Shown in pieces: positions 57,867 through 64,000 of a stretch of 64,000 nt of DNA. The notes under the pieces were generated by a model. That model saw nothing but the letters and a program-made list of their open reading frames with translations. It was not told the origin of the DNA and searched no databases. The DNA comes from Allobrachymonas denitrificans DSM 15123 (lineage in GTDB: Bacteria; Pseudomonadota; Gammaproteobacteria; Burkholderiales; Burkholderiaceae_C), in the NCBI RefSeq assembly GCF_900110225.1, contig NZ_FOCW01000003.1:62001-126000 (forward strand), in the 5' to 3' direction. Within the stretch, counting starts at the first letter, position 1, and each line of letters opens with the position of its first letter. The translations under genes and the position numbers were made by a program.

Positions 57867-59759
57867 TCAGGATTGCTGGCTGTCTGCCATGGCCTGATCG
57901 GTCGTCTGCTCCTCGGCAACAGAACCCGGCAGGCGCCATGTCGTCATGGGCTTGCTGGTGGACGCATCTGCCTGCACTACGATAGCGCTGTCAGCTGCCT
58001 GTTGCGGCGGCACTTCGGCACTCTTGCCGGCGTCGGCCTGCGGGGCTTCCTTGCTGGTTGCGGCGGCTGGCGCCACTGCCGCAGGAGCCGCGGCTACGGT
58101 CTCGGCTTTCGGGGACGCCTCGGCAGTGGTTGCGGGAGCGATGGCTTTTTCCGCCGCCTGGGCCGGAGCAGTCCCGGTCACGGCCTTGGCTGCAGGAGCG
58201 CTGGCTGGGGCCGCTTTCTCTGCGGCGGCAGGTGCTTCTGTCGCCGCAGCCTTGGTGGCTGTCTTGCGGGTGCTGCCGGCACGGGAAGCTGGCTTGGCAG
58301 CCGTCTTGCGTGCAGCAGTGCGTGCCTTGGGAGCTGCCTTGACCGGTTCGGCAGGAGCCACTTCGGCCACGGCCGGAGCCGGTTCGACACTGCTGGCTTC
58401 CTGGCCCAGCTGCAGCTGTTCATACAGCTCGGCACGCTTGGCCAGATCGTCCAGATGCGGTTGCGAAGCCTTGCGGCGCTTGGCGGTCACGATGCCGCTG
58501 TGGTGGCGCAGGATGAAGTCACGCAGCACCGGGTAGGCCATTTCGCGCCAGCGGCGGCCGCTGAAGATGCCGTAGTGGCCGGCCCCCTTCACTTCGTAGT
58601 AAAGCTTTTCGCTGTCGGGCACACCGGAGCACATGCTCAAGGAAGCCTGGGTCTGGCCGAGGCCGGCGATGTCATCCAGTTCGCCCTCGATGGCCAGCAC
58701 GGCCGTCTTGGTGATGTCCTGCGGACGGACACGCTCGATCTGGCCGTCGACGCCTTTCACGTCCCAGGTGCCGTTGACCAGCTTGAATTCCTGGAACACG
58801 GTTTCGATGGTGTCGAGGTAGTACTCGGCGTCCATGTCCAGCACGGCGTTGTACTCGTCATAGAACTTGCGGTGCGCTTCGGTACTCTCGCCGTCGCCGC
58901 GGATCAGGTCCTTGAAGTAGTCGTAGTAGCTGGTGGCGTGGCGGTTGGGGTTCATGGCCACGAAGCCGGCAAACTGCAGGAAGCCGGGGTACACGCGGCG
59001 GCCTTCGCCCGGGTAGCCGGAGGGCACGCGGTAGATCACATTGTTCTCGAACCACTCGATGCTGCGCTGCACGGCCAGATCGTTCACCGCGGTGGGCGAC
59101 TTGCTGGCATCGACCGGGCCGCCCATCATGGTCATGGTGGCGGGGGTCTGCTCGCCGCGCGAGGCCATCAGCGACACGGCAGCCAGTACGGGCACGGTGG
59201 GCTGGCACACGCTCACCACGTGGCACTCGCCGTTTTCCTTCTGCAGATAGCGGATGAATTCCTGCACGTAGTTGACGTAGTCGTTCAGGTTGAAGCCGCC
59301 TTCGGACAGCGGCACGTTGCGCGCGTTCTTCCAGTCGGTGATGTAGACCTTGTGGTCCTTCAGCATGGTGCGCACGGTATCGCGCAGCAGGGTGGCGTAG
59401 TGGCCGGAAAGCGGCGCCACGATCAGCACGACCGGGTTGCGCAGGAGCTTTTCCAGGGTTTCGGTGTCGTCGGCGTAGCGCTTGAAGCGGCGCAGTTCGC
59501 AGAACGGCTTGTTGATTTCCACGCGCTCGTGGATGGTGACTTCGGCGCCGTCCACATCGACCGATTCGATCTCGAAGCGGGGCTTTTCATAGTCCTTGGC
59601 CAGACGGTGCAGCAGGTTGTAGCCGGCGGCCATGCGGTTGGCGCCTGGAGCGTGGCTGAACGGGAGCACGGGATTGGTGAACATGCGGGACGCCGCCAGG
59701 GCGAGTTCCGCGAACGGTTCCATCAGAGAGCGTTGTGTCTCGTAGATCTGGTAAAGCAT
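57867..59759 (-). CDS. phaZ: Intracellular PHB depolymerase with a long basic Ala/Lys/Pro tail
   Basis: A 630-residue protein. Residues 1-430 match the intracellular polyhydroxybutyrate depolymerase PhaZ of Cupriavidus (about 420 residues): MLYQIYETQRSLMEPFAELALAASRMF, and the triad Cys185 (VSVCQPTVP), Asp362/363 (GELDDIAG) and His395 (GAGHYGIFSG), spaced as in the known C183-D355-H388 set. Residues 430-630 form a low-complexity tail: a basic stretch KARTAARKTAAKPASRAG (478-495) with RKTATKAA after it, then Ala/Pro/Glu-rich sequence. Such tails occur in histone H1-like and PhaM-type proteins. The ATG at 59759 is chosen over TTG two codons earlier. It is monocistronic, with a terminator at 57815, and carries PhaR-like sites upstream. 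Confidence 0.92.
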   Translation of the reverse strand: MLYQIYETQRSLMEPFAELALAASRMFTNPVLPFSHAPGANRMAAGYNLLHRLAKDYEKPRFEIESVDVDGAEVTIHERVEINKPFCELRRFKRYADDTETLEKLLRNPVVLIVAPLSGHYATLLRDTVRTMLKDHKVYITDWKNARNVPLSEGGFNLNDYVNYVQEFIRYLQKENGECHVVSVCQPTVPVLAAVSLMASRGEQTPATMTMMGGPVDASKSPTAVNDLAVQRSIEWFENNVIYRVPSGYPGEGRRVYPGFLQFAGFVAMNPNRHATSYYDYFKDLIRGDGESTEAHRKFYDEYNAVLDMDAEYYLDTIETVFQEFKLVNGTWDVKGVDGQIERVRPQDITKTAVLAIEGELDDIAGLGQTQASLSMCSGVPDSEKLYYEVKGAGHYGIFSGRRWREMAYPVLRDFILRHHSGIVTAKRRKASQPHLDDLAKRAELYEQLQLGQEASSVEPAPAVAEVAPAEPVKAAPKARTAARKTAAKPASRAGSTRKTATKAAATEAPAAAEKAAPASAPAAKAVTGTAPAQAAEKAIAPATTAEASPKAETVAAAPAAVAPAAATSKEAPQADAGKSAEVPPQQAADSAIVVQADASTSKPMTTWRLPGSVAEEQTTDQAMADSQQS

Positions 59760-59780
59760 GGACAACCTTCGGGAGAAAAA

Positions 59781-59801
59781 TGCTGCGGTGCAACAATTTT
59801 A
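59781..59801 (-). promoter_or_regulatory. phaZ -10 and PhaR-like dyad
   Basis: Minus strand: TAAAAT (59801-59796) is followed at once by TGTTGCACCGCAGCA (59795-59781), which matches the phaP operator TGTTGCACTGCAACA at 13 of 15 positions. The phaP dyad also sits just downstream of its -10. Confidence 0.6.
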
Positions 59802-59846
59802 GCAGTGATTATGAAATACGCGCTGTCAGACAGCATCGCAGGACGG

Positions 59847-59896
59847 TGCAGGTGCAGCAATGTCACATTTTGCAACTCCGGGAGTGCAGCGCAACA
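59847..59896 (-). promoter_or_regulatory. Two further PhaR-like elements upstream of phaZ
   Basis: TGCTGCACCTGCA (minus strand, 59859-59847) and TGTTGCGCTGCA (59896-59885) repeat the phaP/phaZ motif. With 59781-59795 this makes three elements in 116 bases. Confidence 0.5.
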
Positions 59897-60026
59897 TAGC
59901 GGCAACCCTAATTTTTGGCACGGTCATGCGAAGAATCGGTGGCATCTGTCACATGGTTTTCATGCGATTGAGATAAACATCAAATCTTGCATTCTGGAGG
60001 GCTCTTGCAGGAAGGAGCAGACCATG

Positions 60027-60060
60027 AAAAAAAGCCACCGGCCTTGCGGACGGTGGCTTT
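60027..60060 (-). terminator. Rho-independent terminator of the aminotransferase gene
   Basis: On the minus strand AAAGCCACCG, 10-base loop, CGGTGGCTTT, then TTTT: a perfect 10-base stem 22 bases after the aminotransferase stop. Confidence 0.93.
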
Positions 60061-60082
60061 GCGGCTGTGCCATCAGGTTGCC

Positions 60083-61279
60083 TTACAGCACCTTGGCGAT
60101 GCTTTCGCAGACGTAGCCGATGTTCTTGCTGTTGAGCGCAGCCACGCACATGCGGCCGGTGTCGGTGCCGTACACGCCGAATTCATTGCGCAGGCGCACC
60201 ATCTGGTCCTTGGAGAGGCCGGAGTAGCTGAACATGCCGATCTGCTTGGTGATGAAGGACATGTCGCGCTGCACGCCGGCAGCCTTCAGGCCGTCGACCA
60301 GCGCCTGACGCATGGCCTTGATGCGGGTGCGCATCTCGCCCAGTTCCTGCTCCCACTGGGCGCGCAGCTCGGGGTTGTTCAGCACGGTGGCGACCACGGT
60401 ACCGCCATGCGTGGGCGGGTTGCTGTAGTTGGTACGCACCACGATCTTGAGCTGGCTCAGCACGCGGGCGGCTTCTTCCTTGCTTTCGCACACCACGCTC
60501 AGGGCGCCGACGCGCTCACCGTACAGGCTGAAGCTCTTGCTGAAGGAAGTGGAGACGAAGAAGTTCAGGCCGGCAGCCACGAACTTGCCGATCACGGCGC
60601 CATCTTCGGCGATGCCGTGGCCGAAGCCCTGGTAAGCCATGTCGAGGAAGGCGACCAGGCCCTTGGCCTTGACCACTTCAACGACCTTGTCCCACTGCTC
60701 GGGGGTGATGTCGTAGCCGGTGGGGTTGTGGCAGCAGGCGTGCAGCACGATCACGGTGCCGGCTTCGGCAGCGTTCAGGCTGGCCAGCATGCCGTCGAAG
60801 TTCACGCCCAGCTTGTCGGCGTCGTAGTAGGCGTAGGTCTCGACGGTGAAGCCGGCATTGGTGAACAGGGCGCGGTGGTTTTCCCAGCTCGGGTCGCTGA
60901 TCAGCACCTTGGCATTGGGGTTGAGCTTTTTCAGGAAGTCGGCGCCGATTTTCAGGCCGCCGGTGCCGCCCAGGGCCTGCACGGTGGCCACGCGGCCGTC
61001 CTGCACCACAGCGCTGTCAGCGCCGAACACCAGCGCCTTGACGGCGTTGTCATAGGCAGCCAGGCCATCGATCGGCAGGTAGCCGCGGGCAGCGGGCTTG
61101 TCCATCATGGTCTTTTCGGCGGCCTGCACGCACTGCAGCAGGGGCAGCTTGCCGTTGTCGTCAAAGTACACGCCCACGCCCAGGTTGACCTTGTTGGGGT
61201 TGGTGTCGGCGTTGTATTGCTCGTTCAGGCCCAGGATCGGGTCGCGGGGGGCCATTTCGACGGCGGAGAAAAGGGACAT
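60083..61279 (-). CDS. tyrB: Aromatic/aspartate aminotransferase
   Basis: A 398-residue fold-type I aminotransferase, subgroup I-alpha: aspartate, tyrosine or phenylalanine with 2-oxoglutarate. MSLFSAVEMAPRDPILGLNEQYNADTNPNKVNLGVGVYFDDNGKLP is typical; the PLP lysine is in STSFSKSFSLYGERVGAL, and the dicarboxylate Arg is in RMCVAALNSKNIGYV. The ATG at 61279 is preceded by GAGG; an upstream in-frame frame of 44 codons lacks family resemblance. It is divergent from uvrB, an arrangement common in Burkholderiales. Whether it serves Tyr catabolism (feeding hpd) or biosynthesis is open; tyrB versus aspC cannot be fixed by sequence alone. Confidence 0.9.
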   Translation of the reverse strand: MSLFSAVEMAPRDPILGLNEQYNADTNPNKVNLGVGVYFDDNGKLPLLQCVQAAEKTMMDKPAARGYLPIDGLAAYDNAVKALVFGADSAVVQDGRVATVQALGGTGGLKIGADFLKKLNPNAKVLISDPSWENHRALFTNAGFTVETYAYYDADKLGVNFDGMLASLNAAEAGTVIVLHACCHNPTGYDITPEQWDKVVEVVKAKGLVAFLDMAYQGFGHGIAEDGAVIGKFVAAGLNFFVSTSFSKSFSLYGERVGALSVVCESKEEAARVLSQLKIVVRTNYSNPPTHGGTVVATVLNNPELRAQWEQELGEMRTRIKAMRQALVDGLKAAGVQRDMSFITKQIGMFSYSGLSKDQMVRLRNEFGVYGTDTGRMCVAALNSKNIGYVCESIAKVL

Positions 61280-61670
61280 GAGGGTACCTCTGGCTGGTGT
61301 TTGGGGAGAAAACAGGCCCGCACACCACACTCGCAGCAGCATTGCGGACAACTTTTCTATTGTAAGAGCGCGGCCTGCCATTCGAAAAGCGCGGCGTGGA
61401 GGATGGGGCAACTAAATTGCGGGAGCGGTCGCGCGTGTGGCGGCATGGCAAAAGGTCGGGCGGCGCCAGTTGTATTGGCGTAGTCCAACGCGGTGCGGCA
61501 CTTGGCTGGCGGCACGGTAAACAGTGGGGCAGCGCCAGCTTCATGTTGCGGCTTGAAATCCGTACGCGATTTGATCACTTGGGTGGGGCTGTCCGGCCTT
61601 TCGCACGATTTCAGATGCCCGGGCGCAGCCGGATGCTTTACATTGCACGTTTGGCCCCCACCTGATTGCC
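61280..61670. other. Divergent promoter region of tyrB and uvrB
   Basis: A 391-base gap with no supported gene. I looked for a LexA box of the CTGT-N8-ACAG type upstream of uvrB and found none. Promoters must lie here but I could not place them with confidence. Confidence 0.4.
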
Positions 61671-63770
61671 ATGTCCGCCAGCCCACAGACCGAAATCCTC
61701 GCCGATCCCGCCCAGGCTACCGCGCCGGCGGGAGAGTTCGTGCAGTTCCCCGATTCGCCGTTTCAGCTGTTCCAGCCGTATCCGCCGGCGGGCGACCAGC
61801 CCACGGCCATCGACGAGCTGGTGGAAGGTGTGCACGATGGCGAGGCCTACCAGACCCTGCTGGGCGTGACGGGCTCGGGCAAGACCTTCACCATGGCCAA
61901 CGTGATTGCCCGGCTGGGCCGGCCTGCCATCGTGTTTGCGCCCAACAAGACGTTGGCGGCGCAGTTGTACAGCGAATTCCGCGAGTTCTTTCCGAAGAAC
62001 GCGGTGGAGTATTTCGTCAGCTACTACGACTACTACCAGCCGGAAGCCTACGTGCCGCAGCGCGACCTGTTCATCGAGAAGGACAGCGCCATCAACGAGC
62101 ACATCGAGCAGATGCGGCTGAGCTGCACCAAGAGTCTGCTGGAACGGCGCGATGTGGTGATTGTGGCCACTGTGTCGGCCATCTACGGTATCGGCAAGCC
62201 CGAGAGCTACCACCGCATGATCATGACGCTGCGCGCAGGCGACCAGTACAGCCAGCGCGACATCATCACGCAGCTGGTGCGCATGCAGTATCAGCGCAAC
62301 GAGATGGAGTTCACGCGCGGCAAGTTCCGCGTGCGTGGTGACACCATCGACGTGTTTCCGGCCGAACACAGCGAGCTGGCGCTGCGCATCGAGCTGTTCG
62401 ATGACGAGATCGAGACGCTGCAGCTGTTCGATCCGCTCACCGGCAAGGTGCGGCAGAAGCTGGCGCGTTTTACCGTGTACCCGAGCAGCCATTACGTCAC
62501 GCCGCGCGAGCAGGTGCTGAGCGCGGTGGAAGGCATCAAGCTGGAACTGGCGGATCGCCTCAAGTATTTCTACGACGAAGGCAAGCTGGTGGAAGCGCAG
62601 CGGCTGGAACAGCGTACGCGCTTCGATCTGGAAATGCTGGCCGAAGTCGGGCACTGCAAGGGCATCGAGAACTACTCGCGTCATCTGGCCGGCACGCTGC
62701 CGGGCGAGGCGCCGAGCACGTTGACCGACTACCTGCCGGCCGATACTGTGATGTTCCTGGACGAGAGCCACGTGATGATCGGCCAGCTGGGCGCCATGTA
62801 CAACGGCGACCGCTCGCGCAAGACCACGCTGGTGGAGTACGGCTTCCGGTTGCCGAGCGCGCTGGACAACCGCCCGCTAAAGTTCGAGGAGTTCGAGCGC
62901 AAGATGCGGCAGGTGGTATTCGTCTCGGCTACGCCAGCGGATTATGAAAAGACCCATGCCGGCCAGGTGGTGGAGCAGGTGGTGCGTCCCACCGGCCTGG
63001 TTGATCCTGAAGTGGAAGTGCGCCCGGCCACCAGCCAGGTGGACGATGTGCTGCAGGAAATCCGCAACCGCACGGAGCAGGGCGACCGCGTGCTGATCAC
63101 CACGCTGACCAAGCGCATGGCCGAGCAGCTGACGGATTACCTGACGGAAAACGGCGTGAAGGTGCGCTATCTGCACAGCGACATCGACACAGTGGAGCGC
63201 GTGGAAATCATCCGTGACCTGCGTCTGGGCAGCTTCGATGTGCTGGTGGGCATCAACCTGCTGCGCGAGGGTCTGGACATTCCGGAAGTGTCGCTGGTAG
63301 CGATTCTGGACGCGGACAAGGAAGGCTTTCTGCGCAGCGAGCGCAGCCTGATTCAGACGATCGGGCGGGCGGCGCGCAACGTGAACGGCAAGGCCATTTT
63401 GTACGCAGACCGCATCACCGACAGCATGCAGCGGGCCATCTCCGAAACGGAACGCCGTCGCGCCAAGCAGATGGCTTTCAACGAGGCGCATGGCATCACG
63501 CCACGCAGCGTGATCAAGCAGGTGCGCGACCTGATCGATGGCGTCTACAGCGAGAAGGCCAGCAAGGCGGCGCAGCAGCAGGAAATGCAGCGTGCCTATG
63601 CCGAGGAGTTGAGCGAGAAGGATCTGGCGAAGGAAATCAAGCGCCTCGAAAAGCAGATGATGGAGCACGCCAAAAATCTGGAATTCGAGCAGGCGGCGCG
63701 CACGCGCGACCAGCTGGCGGCTCTGCGCGAGCGGGTGCTGGGTGGGGCAGGGCACGATCTGCTGAGTTGA
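61671..63770 (+). CDS. uvrB: Excinuclease ABC subunit B
   Basis: A 699-residue UvrB that verifies DNA damage with UvrA and loads UvrC. Walker A is [16 protein letters not shown]. The beta-hairpin segment [32 protein letters not shown] inserts into DNA, DESHV is helicase motif II, and the UVR-binding coiled coil is at the C-terminus ([39 protein letters not shown]). An N-terminal extension of about 25 residues exceeds E. coli (673). The ATG at 61671 is taken. No SOS box is visible upstream. Confidence 0.96.
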   Translation: MSASPQTEILADPAQATAPAGEFVQFPDSPFQLFQPYPPAGDQPTAIDELVEGVHDGEAYQTLLGVTGSGKTFTMANVIARLGRPAIVFAPNKTLAAQLYSEFREFFPKNAVEYFVSYYDYYQPEAYVPQRDLFIEKDSAINEHIEQMRLSCTKSLLERRDVVIVATVSAIYGIGKPESYHRMIMTLRAGDQYSQRDIITQLVRMQYQRNEMEFTRGKFRVRGDTIDVFPAEHSELALRIELFDDEIETLQLFDPLTGKVRQKLARFTVYPSSHYVTPREQVLSAVEGIKLELADRLKYFYDEGKLVEAQRLEQRTRFDLEMLAEVGHCKGIENYSRHLAGTLPGEAPSTLTDYLPADTVMFLDESHVMIGQLGAMYNGDRSRKTTLVEYGFRLPSALDNRPLKFEEFERKMRQVVFVSATPADYEKTHAGQVVEQVVRPTGLVDPEVEVRPATSQVDDVLQEIRNRTEQGDRVLITTLTKRMAEQLTDYLTENGVKVRYLHSDIDTVERVEIIRDLRLGSFDVLVGINLLREGLDIPEVSLVAILDADKEGFLRSERSLIQTIGRAARNVNGKAILYADRITDSMQRAISETERRRAKQMAFNEAHGITPRSVIKQVRDLIDGVYSEKASKAAQQQEMQRAYAEELSEKDLAKEIKRLEKQMMEHAKNLEFEQAARTRDQLAALRERVLGGAGHDLLS

Positions 63771-63923
63771 TCGGCGGCGCGGGGACTTTTCGATCAGTGG
63801 AAGCGGGGTTGCAAACAGGCAGCACCTCCTCAAGACGCCAGCCACTCGACGCCTGCACCACTTTTTGTCGCCACGGCAACAAAAAATCTCCTTGTATCCG
63901 AGCAAGGTACAAGGTTATCGGGT

Positions 63924-63947
63924 ATACTTGACCTAAATAGTCGGGTT
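63924..63947 (+). promoter_or_regulatory. Type 1 IscR-binding site and -35 element
   Basis: ATACTTGACCTAAATAGTCG with GGTT after it fits the type 1 IscR consensus (ATA, S, YY, GAC ... AGTC, RR, S, T) at all but three positions, and contains TTGACC as -35. It lies 154 bases after uvrB. It predicts that iscR and the isc operon start just right of the window. Confidence 0.7.
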
Positions 63948-64000
63948 AGAGGCTATTTCGTGGGCCACCAGCCTGCCCCAAGCTGCCCGCTCAACCTGTC

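Noticed and set aside
61280-61670. LexA box upstream of uvrB
   Set aside because: No CTGT-N8-ACAG or close variant seen in the gap.

Overview
The window looks like chromosomal DNA of a GC-rich betaproteobacterium, most likely order Burkholderiales and probably close to Comamonadaceae. This rests on polyhydroxyalkanoate (PHA) granule genes (phasin, intracellular depolymerase), an EF-P with Arg at position 32, the order aromatic aminotransferase - uvrB - IscR-type site, the rplS - NUDIX - CobD-like - rsgA - M48 protease - orn block, and protein style. Genus is inference. No rRNA, tRNA, IS element, prophage or CRISPR array was seen; the DNA reads as core chromosome with densely packed genes on both strands.

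Layout. 1-5.5 kb: 5'-truncated acyl-CoA synthetase, a secreted charged protein, an SDR 3-hydroxyacyl-CoA dehydrogenase, a patatin-like lipoprotein and the phasin gene with a recognisable promoter and operator. 5.7-13.7 kb: 2-hydroxyacid dehydrogenase, rmuC, a Cys-repeat lipoprotein, a LOG-family protein, efp, dut, an MnmC-like oxidase with an eroded methyltransferase half, and yggX. 14-22 kb: acs, a small cytochrome c and a four-gene YbhGFSR-type exporter. 22-26 kb: hpd-phhB-phhA-fbp on the minus strand facing a divergent Lrp-type regulator. 26.1-27.5 kb: a consensus sigma70 promoter, a long structured leader, a small conserved-looking protein, a second-type IF-1 and an RRM protein, closed by a strong terminator. 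27.5-42.5 kb: pepN, prfB (programmed +1 frameshift), ppa, a cyclic-nucleotide phosphodiesterase/nucleotidase lipoprotein, rplS, NUDIX, CobD-like, rsgA, M48 protease, orn, a (GACC)14 repeat and dnaG. 42.7-52 kb: glutamate dehydrogenase, then a GntR regulator divergent from mcm-meaB-pccB-pccA (propionyl-CoA to succinyl-CoA). 52-57 kb: pncA, a DUF167 protein, bioF-bioD, a cytochrome P450 and a VOC protein. 57-64 kb: RnfB-like ferredoxin, PHB depolymerase with a long basic/Ala tail, aromatic aminotransferase, uvrB, and a type-1 IscR site at the right edge.

How the genes connect. Many enzymes handle acyl-CoA carbon: acyl-CoA and acetyl-CoA synthetases, the SDR dehydrogenase, the propionyl/methylmalonyl-CoA route, Phe/Tyr catabolism leading to fumarate and acetoacetate, gluconeogenic FBPase and PHB storage. 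Shared DNA motifs support co-regulation. An identical-arm palindrome TTGACGT-N2-ACGTCAA lies upstream of both the SDR gene and acs (LiuR-like). A TGYTGCACYGCA-type dyad lies just downstream of the -10 of both phaP and phaZ (PhaR-like).

The most unusual items are the leader-RNA/IF-1/RRM cluster at 26.2-27.5 kb, the depolymerase fused to a histone-like tail, the degraded MnmC, the bioFD-linked P450, and an Arg-type EF-P without a neighbouring earP. All calls come from reading the sequence; no database search was run.
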